This document shows positions 33,988 through 42,438 of a stretch of DNA of 64,000 nucleotides, one piece after another. The number at the start of each line of letters is the position of its first letter. Position 1 is the stretch's first letter. The notes under the pieces are model-generated. The model was not told the origin of the DNA, made no database searches, and worked only from the letters and a program-made list of their open reading frames with translations. Position numbers and translations under genes: made by a program. Source of the stretch: a candidate division TA06 bacterium (GTDB lineage: Bacteria; Edwardsbacteria; AC1; EtOH8); the NCBI GenBank assembly GCA_016235665.1, contig JACRJI010000012.1, positions 62,001-126,000 of the forward strand, given 5' to 3'.

Positions 33988-34596
33988 GTGGAACAAAACT
34001 CCCAGCAGTTTTTCAGCTCGGTCTTCCTTGCCGGGCAACAGCCGGAACCGTCCCAAGACTATCAGCCCTATTTCCACATCAGGGGCTACCTGCGCCAGAA
34101 ATACCGGCAGTCCGGGAAGACCGTCCCAGAGCTGGCCCAGGCCTGTGGCTACCGCAAGCTGGAAAAATTTAAGCGGCACATGGAGGCCTGGCTGAAGGCC
34201 ACCAGGCCGGTTCCGGGAAAGTTCTTGGGGGCCATCGGGGTTGAGCCGGAGATGCTTATGAAAGTTCAGGTGCTGGACTTCGACTCCTGGGAGGAAGCCG
34301 TCAAATCGGTCGGGGCGCCCCTTAGTTTCTCGGCCCGGTATATGCCCGCCGTCTGGCAGTCCGTTCCCCTGCCGGAGAACCTGAACGAGGCCCAGGCTGT
34401 AAGCTACGTGAAGGACTTCGCCCGGCTGAGAAACCGACAGTGTCTGATAAATTATTCAGGCCTGCGGGTGACCTGGATAGACCCCGATGGTTCCTCCTGC
34501 CGTCACTACAACTGGCCAGCAATAGAATATAAAAACAGGCTGGTCTACTTCAAGCTGGGCTCGGCTCAGCCGGGCACCACCAGACTGGCCAGGTAG
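33988..34596 (+). CDS. Unknown protein under SAM-I riboswitch control
   Basis: 202 residues from GTG 33988, with GGAGG seven bases upstream and downstream of the riboswitch terminator. An ATG at 33877 is inside P1 and is not a plausible start. A central segment (YFHIRGYLRQKYRQSGKTVPELAQACGYRKLEKFKRHMEAWL) looks like a divergent helix-turn-helix. A C-terminal beta-rich part (CLINYSGLRVTWIDPDG...YKNRLVYFKLG) follows. No known methionine, SAM or transport family is recognisable. GC-rich, unlike the AT-rich genes that follow. Confidence 0.75.
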   Translation: MEQNSQQFFSSVFLAGQQPEPSQDYQPYFHIRGYLRQKYRQSGKTVPELAQACGYRKLEKFKRHMEAWLKATRPVPGKFLGAIGVEPEMLMKVQVLDFDSWEEAVKSVGAPLSFSARYMPAVWQSVPLPENLNEAQAVSYVKDFARLRNRQCLINYSGLRVTWIDPDGSSCRHYNWPAIEYKNRLVYFKLGSAQPGTTRLAR

Positions 34597-34601
34597 CGGC
34601 C

Positions 34602-35036
34602 ATGAAATACGAGGCATACTGGATTTCCCCCAGGGGCAGGATTATCCCCGTCACCGGCCAGGTCGTAACCCATATCCGGGCCGTCATAAAGAACCCCGCC
34701 CGGTTCGGGCTGAGCCGTGAGGCCATCCTGGAGGCTTATAAACGGCACAGGGAGCCCCTGGGGCTCGAGGGAAAGGCCCGACAGGAGATTATGGCCGGTC
34801 TTCTAAGGAAGGGCTGGATACGCCTTAGATACGTTCCCAGGGGTCAGTATTTCACGGTGCAGGCCAGGACAATGGCAAGGCCCAGGCTGCTGCATCTGCG
34901 GGCCTGGGCTCAGAAGGTGACCGATGGCCAGATAGACCAGCTTGATGCCCAAGGATACCACCTGAGAATTGTAACCCAGCAGACTGACGAGGCATGGACG
35001 GGTTCTATCAAAGATTTTCTGAAAAAGTCGACCTGA
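34602..35036 (+). CDS. Unknown protein, second gene of the riboswitch operon
   Basis: 144 residues, ATG five bases after the previous stop, so cotranscribed. The N-terminal 100 residues (YEAYWISPRGRIIPVTG, HIRAVIKNPARFGLSREAILEAYKRHREPLGLEGKARQEIM, GWIRLRYVPRGQYFTVQ) look like a small DNA- or RNA-binding module. Its ending, DEAWTGSIKDFLKKST, is helical. No family recognised. Confidence 0.65.
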   Translation: MKYEAYWISPRGRIIPVTGQVVTHIRAVIKNPARFGLSREAILEAYKRHREPLGLEGKARQEIMAGLLRKGWIRLRYVPRGQYFTVQARTMARPRLLHLRAWAQKVTDGQIDQLDAQGYHLRIVTQQTDEAWTGSIKDFLKKST

Positions 35037-35081
35037 TAGGGCCGCACCAAAATGGTGCATCGCAGAAATGAGCTTAAAGTT

Positions 35082-35107
35082 GATTTCCGCAGTTGACTGC
35101 GGAAATC
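35082..35107. terminator. Palindrome after the riboswitch operon
   Basis: GATTTCCGCA / TGCGGAAATC perfect arms around GTTGAC. The inner CCGCAGTTGACTGCGG is repeated exactly at 42418-42433. No T-run follows on the plus strand, so it may be a protein site instead of a terminator. Confidence 0.5.
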
Positions 35108-35231
35108 ACAAATTTAAATTTAATATCGCAATATCATATATTTTATGGTAGTATTAAGAGAGAATATAACTTATAAATAGTTACGTGCGAAATGGCTTTT
35201 GAAAGTATACATTTTATAAAGGAGATTACCC
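35108..35231. other. AT-rich promoter region of the five-gene operon
   Basis: AT-rich upstream sequence ending in AAAGGAGATTACCC before the start at 35232. No clear -35/-10 pair. Confidence 0.35.
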
Positions 35232-36089
35232 ATGAACTCCCCCGTCTATATTAGCACTTCTTCTGATGTTGAAAGATACGTTATTTTAGGCCAAACAAAA
35301 GAGTCATTATATCTTGACTTTAAAAAGGAAATAGTAATAGACACCGATAAACATAAAATAGCACAGGAGCTTGCACTTGATATTTGTTCGTTTGCAAACT
35401 CATTCGGTGGGTCTATTGTTGTTGGGATTGAAGAAGGTAAAGATTCTATTGACAATATGAACTTCGCTCAATCGTTTGTTGGCATTAATAATGGTGATAA
35501 CGTAGAACAGTTTATTAGTGACAGCGTGTTAGAATATATTTATCCGTCAAATATAAAATATGAATGTAAGTCTATAAAAATAAAGGATAGTGTTACTCTT
35601 TTAGCAATTAATATATTCCCGTTAGAACAAGGGATTGCTGCTGTGCACCATAAAAGCGAAGCAAACGCAATAAAATTTCCATACAGAACAGATTATAATA
35701 AAAAATACATGAAACCTTACCAAGTGGAAGAAAGGATTATGAATAATTCACGCTCTCTTCTGTTGAGAATGAAGCGCCTCCAGACTATATGTCATCGAGG
35801 TGTTGATTTGCATTCGCCAATTTACTTGATATCTAAAGGTAACCGAGCATTAATTAAAAATGCAGAGGTTACCCTAAAAACAATTAGTGACTCTGAATTT
35901 ACTTTATTTTTTAGCCAAAACACGGCAATTAAAGGCGTAGGCATGAACTTAGTCGTGCCGTATAGCTTATTGTTTGATATTTGGGAAATGGACTATTTTA
36001 AAATGGGCATGATTTTACGTGCGAATATTTTATTAGACCCAGACAACAACAATACTTTTATTGAGCCGATAGGCATAAGCAGGATTTAG
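35232..36089 (+). CDS. AlbA_2 (Schlafen-like) domain protein
   Basis: 285 residues. The N-terminal AlbA_2 domain reads KESLYLDFKKEIVI, then ALDICSFANSFGGSIVVGIEEGKD, the same core motif as the lone gene at 6898. The C-terminal 120 residues are unassigned. Family members bind nucleic acid or nucleotides and are common in anti-phage loci. AAAGGAG precedes the start. First gene of an AT-rich run with short spacers (34, 11, 59 and 51 bases). Confidence 0.85.
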   Translation: MNSPVYISTSSDVERYVILGQTKESLYLDFKKEIVIDTDKHKIAQELALDICSFANSFGGSIVVGIEEGKDSIDNMNFAQSFVGINNGDNVEQFISDSVLEYIYPSNIKYECKSIKIKDSVTLLAINIFPLEQGIAAVHHKSEANAIKFPYRTDYNKKYMKPYQVEERIMNNSRSLLLRMKRLQTICHRGVDLHSPIYLISKGNRALIKNAEVTLKTISDSEFTLFFSQNTAIKGVGMNLVVPYSLLFDIWEMDYFKMGMILRANILLDPDNNNTFIEPIGISRI

Positions 36090-36123
36090 CAAGAGATTTT
36101 AACTGTAAAACAAAGGGGAGATA

Positions 36124-36579
36124 ATGAGTCTGCTAATCAGAATAAATAATGATGCGTTGCTTACTCTTGAACAGTTGTCAGAAGTAAAGGATTGCCCACA
36201 AACAATGGGCTTGTCGACCAAGGAGTATAGAGAATTGGAAAAGGCGCTATTAAAAGGCGATAAAGTTCCTGTTATTCCTACCTCCCTTACGGGTATTCGA
36301 GAAAACCATGAAATAGTAAGCAATGGCACTATAGTTGGCAGAATAATATTGATTTATGATATTGATGATAAACATTGGGAAATTGATATCATAATTAACC
36401 GGAATTTTAGGAAAAAAGGTTTTGCCAAACACGCAATTATGCTATTGCTAAAAAATTATCCCGAACGAAAATGGCGAGGGATTATTAAAGATTATAATCC
36501 AAACAGAGAAACCATAAAGCACATATTACAAATCAATGGGTTTGCAGAAGTTGAACACATGCATTTTATAAAAGATTAG
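36124..36579 (+). CDS. GNAT-family N-acetyltransferase
   Basis: 151 residues. The second half has the GNAT core: GTIVGRIILIYDIDDKHWEIDIIINRNFRKKGFAKHAIMLLL, where RKKGFA is the acetyl-CoA pyrophosphate loop (Q/RxxGxG/A), and a C-terminal NGFAEVEHMHF strand. The substrate is unknown; in a nuclease-containing operon it could be a toxin-like or modifying enzyme. Confidence 0.8.
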   Translation: MSLLIRINNDALLTLEQLSEVKDCPQTMGLSTKEYRELEKALLKGDKVPVIPTSLTGIRENHEIVSNGTIVGRIILIYDIDDKHWEIDIIINRNFRKKGFAKHAIMLLLKNYPERKWRGIIKDYNPNRETIKHILQINGFAEVEHMHFIKD

Positions 36580-36590
36580 CGAGTAGAAAA

Positions 36591-37790
36591 ATGAAACTGT
36601 TATTTGGGCCACAATTAGTAAGAGAATTAAGAACGTTCGCTGACAATGTTTCATATCGTCTATGGGTAGCTGTCCCTTATATTGGAAGCCCAATTTCGAT
36701 AAGAAAAATATTGGGCAAACAGTGGTTTGACAACCCATCTGTAAACGTAAAGTTGTTAACAGATACCTCTGACCTTTCCTGCATTAACACAGAAACGTTA
36801 CAATTGTTTCATGACAGAGGACAAGTAAAAACACTTCTTGGGCTTCATGCCAAAATATATATAGTCGATGATATCTGTATAGTGACTTCTGCAAATCTCA
36901 CAAGCACAGCATTTTCAAAACGACATGAAATAGGTTTCGGTTGCGACTCGGAAGAGACAAAACAGATAATCGCACTTTATAACAGTTGGTGGCAACTGGC
37001 AGAGAATGTAAAGCCAGACCAACTTCATAAGATATTTAAATCTAAAACCCAGTCAAAGGAAGAGACCGGCACACCATTGCCAACATTATTTAAATTACCA
37101 AATGACCCCGGCTCATTTGTCAAGAATCTTGCAAAACGATTTCTAAATTACGACCGCCTTGTGGCCGATTATGAAGATTTTGCAAATAAATATTCTATGG
37201 TTCAGCGCATCTGGAGAAAAGAGCCTTTATATTTTGAAATAGATGGATTGTTTAATTACCTGTATCATGAGGCCCCACAAACGCCTTCATTCAGTTATGC
37301 AAAGAAAAGTCCGAGAATGTTATCGCAAACCCAACAGATGCAGGAGATAGAAAAGTGGGCAATCAACTATAAGGAATGGAACGCAAAAGTAAGGCGAGGA
37401 GAACAGGGAGAGGAAGATATTAAATGGCGATTGAACAACTCCAAAATACTTAAAAGGATGCTTGTTCCTACTAAAGTCTTAAAACTAACTAAAGATGAAT
37501 TAGACCAGATATTCCATTGCCTTAATAGTTTAAATTCATATCCTATAAACCGAACTAAAATCCTAAACAATAACAAAGTTGCTGACATTAGAACCGCTTT
37601 AAATGAACTTGTAAATGGGGATGGACAGCTGGCTGCAAGGATGGATTATTGCAATAATATAAAGAATCTTGGGTCATCTTCTATGAACGAAATACTTGGG
37701 TTCACAAATCCTGATAAGTATCCGCTAATAAACAAGAACTCAAATTGCGGATTACGATATTTTGGCTACCAAGTCAAAGCTTATAATTAA
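36591..37790 (+). CDS. Phospholipase-D-like (HKD) domain protein
   Basis: 399 residues. One HKD motif: H86-A-K88-IYIV-D93, followed by CIVTSANLTSTAFSKRHEIGF. This is the arrangement of single-motif PLD nucleases that act as dimers (as in NucT- or BfiI-like enzymes). The C-terminal 250 residues are helical and unassigned. Starts 11 bases after the GNAT gene. Confidence 0.85.
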   Translation: MKLLFGPQLVRELRTFADNVSYRLWVAVPYIGSPISIRKILGKQWFDNPSVNVKLLTDTSDLSCINTETLQLFHDRGQVKTLLGLHAKIYIVDDICIVTSANLTSTAFSKRHEIGFGCDSEETKQIIALYNSWWQLAENVKPDQLHKIFKSKTQSKEETGTPLPTLFKLPNDPGSFVKNLAKRFLNYDRLVADYEDFANKYSMVQRIWRKEPLYFEIDGLFNYLYHEAPQTPSFSYAKKSPRMLSQTQQMQEIEKWAINYKEWNAKVRRGEQGEEDIKWRLNNSKILKRMLVPTKVLKLTKDELDQIFHCLNSLNSYPINRTKILNNNKVADIRTALNELVNGDGQLAARMDYCNNIKNLGSSSMNEILGFTNPDKYPLINKNSNCGLRYFGYQVKAYN

Positions 37791-37849
37791 ATACACATCA
37801 GGCCTTGCTCTTGGTAATGCCAAATATTCAGATAAATCAAGGGTGTCTT

Positions 37850-38377
37850 ATGAAATGGAAAAAACTACAGAATAAGGCCGATAAACTTTATTACCAGGGC
37901 CAGTTTACAGAAGCTGCCGGGGTCGCTGAAGAAGCTTTGAAGGCGGTGGAAAAGGCTTTTTCTCCAGGGCACCCCAATGTGGCCACAGCGCTTAATATGC
38001 TGGGGGAGCTCTACCTCCCCGAGGGGAGAAGGGCTGAGGCCGAATCTCATTACCAGCGGGCTCTGGCAATACAGGAAAAGGCTTTAGACCCGGAACACCT
38101 GGACGTGGCAGTCACCTTGAACAACCTGGGCGAGCTTTACCGTATCCAGGGCCGATACGACCTGGCTGAGCCGCTGTATAGGAGAGCCCTGGCCATCCGG
38201 GAAAAGGCTCTTGCGCCGGAGCATCCGGACGTGATGGTGTCCTTGGGGGAACTGGAGGATAATTACCATTGCCAGGGGAAATATGATTTGTCTAAAGTTC
38301 TTTATAAGAGAAGGACAACCATAAAAACTAATATTCTGGAAGGCAAGAACTATGATATTGACAATATATGCAGATAA
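37850..38377 (+). CDS. Tetratricopeptide-repeat protein
   Basis: 175 residues from ATG 37850 (MKWKKLQNKAD). Three kinesin-light-chain-type TPR units of about 42 residues: HPNVATALNMLGELYLPEGR, HLDVAVTLNNLGELYRIQGR and HPDVMVSLGELEDNYHCQGK. TPRs of this type bind partner proteins. It is GC-richer than its neighbours, which suggests separate acquisition. Ends inside the five-gene run. Confidence 0.82.
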   Translation: MKWKKLQNKADKLYYQGQFTEAAGVAEEALKAVEKAFSPGHPNVATALNMLGELYLPEGRRAEAESHYQRALAIQEKALDPEHLDVAVTLNNLGELYRIQGRYDLAEPLYRRALAIREKALAPEHPDVMVSLGELEDNYHCQGKYDLSKVLYKRRTTIKTNILEGKNYDIDNICR

Positions 38378-38428
38378 TAATAGTGAACATAGTTTACCTA
38401 AAAAACAAATATTGCTTTTTGGTGTTTT

Positions 38429-39346
38429 ATGAACACATGCGCATTGTGTTTAAATCCAGCATTATTGTCAAATAGTCATCTTATTCCCTCCTTTGTATTT
38501 CGTTGGATTAAAGATACATCTGCAACAGGGTATTTAAGATTACTGGAAAACCCTAATATACGTAGGCAAGATGGTCTAAAAGACTACCTGCTTTGCCAAC
38601 AGTGTGAAAGCATATTTAACAAATATGAAACTCCATTTGCCAGTAACATATTTTATCCTTATGTAAATAATGCTTTATCACCAGAGGGTATCGGTGTCGG
38701 CAAGCCGGTTTCATTTAAATATGATAACTGGCTTCTCTATTTTGCCATCTCCCTTCAATGGCGTCATTTAGTTACGAGTAAGTTGAGAAAAGAGGATTAT
38801 GACAATGTTGAGTTTTATAAAACAATTGAGGAGTATATTGACATTTGGCGTGATTTTTTAATAGGCAATCGATTTGACACGGGAGATTGCGAAACCCATA
38901 TAATATTCTTACAAAATTTGATAGCAGGAAAAGGATATCTGCCCCCAAACATTAACGAGCGGATTAATTCCTATTTGATACGAGCTGTTGATGCAACAAT
39001 AGTAACAAGCAAAAAGAAATTAGGTATATATACTAAAATTGGGCCGATTGTATTTTTTACATCGTTAATTCCAAACAAACTTAAATTGTTACCTAATTCA
39101 AAAATTCATATGAAAGGCAATATATCAACAGCTCAAAATTTATACAATAAAGATGTGACTTCTTTTATATTTGTCGACAGGCCGAATGATATCTCCTCAA
39201 AAATTCAATATTCACAAAAGCAGCAGGATAAAATTGAAGAAGAGTTTATGAAAAATCCAGATAAAACAGCAAATTCAATGACCTTCAAAGTATTGGAAAC
39301 AGATTTACTTCTCAGGAAACACCTTTCGGATAAAAACAATAAATAG
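38429..39346 (+). CDS. HNH-like zinc-finger protein
   Basis: 305 residues. The N-terminal CALCLNPALLSNSHLIPSF and LLCQQCESIFNKYE give a treble-clef of two CxxC pairs with an HLIP histidine, as in HNH-related proteins of defence islands. The middle is helical, and the C-terminus is charged. No full HNH active site is evident, so nuclease activity is unproven. No ribosome-binding site seen; it closes the AT-rich run. Confidence 0.7.
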   Translation: MNTCALCLNPALLSNSHLIPSFVFRWIKDTSATGYLRLLENPNIRRQDGLKDYLLCQQCESIFNKYETPFASNIFYPYVNNALSPEGIGVGKPVSFKYDNWLLYFAISLQWRHLVTSKLRKEDYDNVEFYKTIEEYIDIWRDFLIGNRFDTGDCETHIIFLQNLIAGKGYLPPNINERINSYLIRAVDATIVTSKKKLGIYTKIGPIVFFTSLIPNKLKLLPNSKIHMKGNISTAQNLYNKDVTSFIFVDRPNDISSKIQYSQKQQDKIEEEFMKNPDKTANSMTFKVLETDLLLRKHLSDKNNK

Positions 39347-39389
39347 CATTGAGAGGACTCTGATGCAAATATAGGAATTAATTATTAAT

Positions 39390-39434
39390 AAAAAGGGGGG
39401 GGGGGCGTATTTACGTGCGCCCCCCCCCTTTATC
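39390..39434. terminator. Poly-G/poly-C hairpin
   Basis: A run of eleven G (39397-39407) and a matching run of C around GTATTTACGTGC, with A-rich and TTTA flanks. Long homopolymers like this may be unstable in length, both in the cell and in sequencing. Confidence 0.6.
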
Positions 39435-39454
39435 TACCCCATAATCTCTGTCAG

Positions 39455-39781
39455 TCACTTCTTTATGTTGGTTCTTTTCCCGAGAATCAAGGCGGCCTCC
39501 CGGACAATCCTTGCTTCTTGCTCGGTCAGCTCTATGCCAACGAACCCGGCCTTAGTCCCTTTAACAGCGGGCCGCTCAAATGAAAGAATATCAACAATCC
39601 TGACGTTCAGGGCATCAGCCAGCTTATATAGGGCCTCCAGGGACGGAGTTCTCTTGCCGGTCTCCAGCATGGCAATGTAGGTATTGCTCAAGCCTGTCCT
39701 CTCAGCCAGCTCCTCCTGGGTCAGGCCCTTCTTGTTCCGGAGGGCCAGTATTCTCTTGCCGAGGTCTTTACGAATATCCAT
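39455..39781 (-). CDS. XRE-family transcriptional regulator
   Basis: 108 residues from ATG 39781 (an upstream TTG is less likely). The HTH is GLTQEELAERTGLSNTYIAMLETGKRTPSLEALYKLADAL, followed by a short C-terminal region. Its ribosome-binding site GGGAG lies inside the 3' arm of a 13-bp perfect inverted repeat, so translation or transcription is probably controlled at that hairpin. It diverges from the lipoprotein gene at 39934. Confidence 0.9.
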   Translation of the reverse strand: MDIRKDLGKRILALRNKKGLTQEELAERTGLSNTYIAMLETGKRTPSLEALYKLADALNVRIVDILSFERPAVKGTKAGFVGIELTEQEARIVREAALILGKRTNIKK

Positions 39782-39782
39782 C

Positions 39783-39833
39783 AAAATCTCCCGCCGTAGT
39801 GTTTCTGTATGATAGCACTTGGCGGGAGATTTT
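39783..39833. promoter_or_regulatory. Inverted repeat over the XRE gene start
   Basis: AAAATCTCCCGCC (39783-39795) and GGCGGGAGATTTT (39821-39833) are perfect 13-bp arms, extended by AGTG/CACT inside. In the XRE mRNA the hairpin would bury the ribosome-binding site; as DNA it could be a bipartite operator between divergent genes. Confidence 0.65.
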
Positions 39834-39933
39834 ATTATATACCTAATGTGTATTATATTCTTGACTTTGGGTTGTGTTTCAATTACTATTATATTGTTAA
39901 ATGAACCTGCAATGTTAAAAAGGAGAGGTAGTA

Positions 39934-41154
39934 ATGAACTACATCACAACTCTATTATTGGCATTACTCCTATTTACGGGTTGCGCAACTCGAAATATAA
40001 GCAGTAATTCAAACCTTATTAAATCAGTTCTTCTTGAAGATAACATTTCCCTTTTAAAGAGTTCATACACTGTGCAAAATCCACATGTAACATTACAATT
40101 AAAGCGTAGTAAGTCAAACCTTGTAATAAATAAATCAATCAGCAAAAGCAAAAGTTCGCTAACCACCCACGGGGCTGGATTTTTATGGGTAGGTCTTTCT
40201 GTTGGTGGTGGTCTTATAATAAATGCACAACGTGATTCTACCGCCAATGTCAGCGGTGGACTGGGAGGCAGTATTATAACAGCTATCCTCCCAGCATTAG
40301 GCGTTACTTATTTATTGGCCTTAATTGAGCCAACACATACTAAAACAAAAGTAGACAGCAACGTTGTAGAATCAAGTAACTGGCTTTCCCAAGTAGCTAT
40401 AACAATCAAACTTCCAAACGGTGAAATAAAAAAGCAATTGACCGATTCTACTGGGAAAATACATATAAATTTAGAAGATTATCAAACCAACAGTGATTTG
40501 TTATTTAGCTTTCAGTTAGCCGACTATTCATCATTTCGGGATTCATTAACCATTCCCGCAAGTTTTATGGTTCAGCTTTCAAAATCTAAAGAAGAAGAGC
40601 TCGCAAGAAAGAAGGCCGAGGAGGAACAAAGGCGATTAGCAAACGAGAGCAGAATAAAAGAGGCTAAGACAGAGCTTGCAAATATTGATAATATTGTAAA
40701 AAGAAAAGGAGCCCGGCTAACTGGCGCAATATCATATTTAATGAGACTTGAAAAATTATCTGATGTTTTGGGTGACGACAAAAGATTTATTAAGCTTAAA
40801 ACGAAGTTGCGGAGTCATGTTGATATAAGTATTGTGGTTCTTGCTCTTTCCAGCAGTCGTTTAGAATATTATAGAAGCATGGGTATCAATGATTTTTGTG
40901 ATTATCATGATGATGCTGCAATTGCATTAATTCGTGCTTTTGGGGACAACACCCGTAGTGCATATAACGTGATTTTAGCTCCCACACTTGAGGAATCAAT
41001 TGAATTAGTAATGAGACAAAGAGTAAGCGTAGAACCTGGTTATTATTCTTCTGAGCGGAGACGTGATGAATGCAATACATTTACATACGGCATTGAAAGA
41101 GTATTTGGACATGAGTTTAGAAAAGCCTTAGATAAAATCTGTATTCCGCATTGA
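39934..41154 (+). CDS. Lipoprotein of unknown function
   Basis: 406 residues. A signal peptide ends in a lipobox, LLLFTGC. A Gly-rich hydrophobic stretch (GFLWVGLSVGGGLIINAQ and GGLGGSIITAILPALGVTYLLAL) could cross or insert in a membrane; a charged coiled coil (EEELARKKAEEEQRRLANESRIKEAK) follows. The C-terminal 150 residues are unassigned. AAAAAGGAGAGGTAGTA precedes the ATG. AT-rich. Confidence 0.75.
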   Translation: MNYITTLLLALLLFTGCATRNISSNSNLIKSVLLEDNISLLKSSYTVQNPHVTLQLKRSKSNLVINKSISKSKSSLTTHGAGFLWVGLSVGGGLIINAQRDSTANVSGGLGGSIITAILPALGVTYLLALIEPTHTKTKVDSNVVESSNWLSQVAITIKLPNGEIKKQLTDSTGKIHINLEDYQTNSDLLFSFQLADYSSFRDSLTIPASFMVQLSKSKEEELARKKAEEEQRRLANESRIKEAKTELANIDNIVKRKGARLTGAISYLMRLEKLSDVLGDDKRFIKLKTKLRSHVDISIVVLALSSSRLEYYRSMGINDFCDYHDDAAIALIRAFGDNTRSAYNVILAPTLEESIELVMRQRVSVEPGYYSSERRRDECNTFTYGIERVFGHEFRKALDKICIPH

Positions 41155-41292
41155 CAGCTGTAACCTGCATTTACTATTAGAGAAATCCACGCATATCTGG
41201 ATATTTCATTATTAAATGATGCAATGATGGGAGTAGGTCACAGCTAATATTAAATAACCAGGGGTATAAAATAATTACAAAGGAGTCTGACC
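41155..41292. other. Spacer between the two lipoprotein genes
   Basis: AT-rich, no hairpin or promoter pair clear enough to call; ends with AAAGGAGTCTGACC, the ribosome-binding site of the next gene. Confidence 0.35.
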
Positions 41293-42375
41293 ATGAAAAA
41301 GATAATATTCTCAATCTTGGCAATAACAGTTATTGCTTTTATGGGTTGTAGTAAAAACAATAAAGAGACAACTAACCTAAAGGATGGCTCTGTTCTCATA
41401 GAAATCCCTGCCGGGTCTTTTAGCATGGGCAGCAACGAAAACGATGACGAAAAGCCCGTTCACACAGTTTATTTAGATAAATACTACATAGGCAAATACG
41501 AAGTCACGGTGGGGCAGTTTAAAAAGTTCTGCAATGCCACCGGCACAACCATGCCAGAACAACCCAATTGGAATACCGGGGACAATTACCCGGTGGTGTT
41601 AGTGAGTTGGGACGACGCAAAGGCCTATTGCGCATGGGCGGGCTTGCGCCTGCCTACTGAGGCCGAATGGGAGAAGGCGGCCAGAGGGACAGATGGCAGA
41701 AAATATCCTTGGGGGAATGAATGGAATAGTTCCAAGTGTTACAGCGGAGAAAAGGGCGATAACGAAAATAACACTTCGCCTGTCGGAAGTCTTCCCACCG
41801 GCGTTTCGCCCTACGGAGCTTATGACATGGCCGGAAATGTGTGGGAATGGTGCAATGACTGGTATGACGAAAAATACTACAGCAGTTCGCCTTCAAACAA
41901 TCCTACCGGCCCGTCTACTGGCGAATTTCCAGTGTTGCGAGGTGGTTCTTTTTCAGACGCTCAGGTCGAAATTAGAATCTACACCCGCTATCTCGGCTGC
42001 ACCTTTGATAAGTTAGAAAACGTGGGTTTTCGAGTCGCAAAGACAAAGGATGCCACAACCCAGGAAGATATACCCCCTGCTCAAAAGGTCTCCAAGACAA
42101 AGGCCGCTGCAATCCAGGAAGATATACCCCCTGCTCAAAAAGTCACCAAGGCAAAGTTCACCAAAATCCAGGAAGGCATGTCCTATGCCCAAGTGGTAAA
42201 AATCATCGGTGCTGAAGGCGAGGTGATGTCGAGTAGCAAGGTGGAAGGCATTCCTGGAGTAATGGCGAGCATAACGACAAAGATGTATATGTGGCAGAAC
42301 ACGGACGGTTCAAACATGAACGCCATGTTCCAAAATAATAAACTCATGAGCAAGGCTCAGTTTGGACTTGAGTAA
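41293..42375 (+). CDS. Formylglycine-generating-enzyme-like (SUMF1) lipoprotein
   Basis: 360 residues. Lipobox FMGC at the N-terminus. The FGE-sulfatase/SUMF1 domain spans about residues 35-248: IPAGSFSMGS, KYEVTVGQFKKFC, RLPTEAEWEKAARG, SPYGAYDMAGNVWEW and VLRGGSFSD. Two 18-residue repeats (KTKxxxxQEDIPPAQKVx, coded by 42040-42147) link to a C-terminal DUF3862/SmpA-like domain whose start looks like the source of the repeats. The domain here is probably non-catalytic or ligand-binding, as is common in lipoproteins with this fold. Confidence 0.85.
   Translation: MKKIIFSILAITVIAFMGCSKNNKETTNLKDGSVLIEIPAGSFSMGSNENDDEKPVHTVYLDKYYIGKYEVTVGQFKKFCNATGTTMPEQPNWNTGDNYPVVLVSWDDAKAYCAWAGLRLPTEAEWEKAARGTDGRKYPWGNEWNSSKCYSGEKGDNENNTSPVGSLPTGVSPYGAYDMAGNVWEWCNDWYDEKYYSSSPSNNPTGPSTGEFPVLRGGSFSDAQVEIRIYTRYLGCTFDKLENVGFRVAKTKDATTQEDIPPAQKVSKTKAAAIQEDIPPAQKVTKAKFTKIQEGMSYAQVVKIIGAEGEVMSSSKVEGIPGVMASITTKMYMWQNTDGSNMNAMFQNNKLMSKAQFGLE
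42040..42201 (+). repeat. 54-bp in-frame tandem repeat in the SUMF1 lipoprotein gene
   Basis: Units at 42040-42093 and 42094-42147 are nearly identical; a third diverged unit (42148-42201) begins the C-terminal domain. Confidence 0.8.
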
Positions 42376-42412
42376 ATAGTAAAATATAACTTACCATTGC
42401 AACATAAAAAAC

Positions 42413-42438
42413 AATAGCCGCAGTTGACTGCGGCTATT
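42413..42438. terminator. Hairpin after the SUMF1 gene
   Basis: AATAGCCGCA / TGCGGCTATT arms around GTTGAC; the core CCGCAGTTGACTGCGG is identical to the one at 35087-35102. Confidence 0.6.

Noticed and set aside
39397-39430. CRISPR-like or G-quadruplex element at the poly-G tract
   Set aside because: It is a single G-run mirrored by a C-run, a simple hairpin; no repeat-spacer pattern occurs anywhere in the window.
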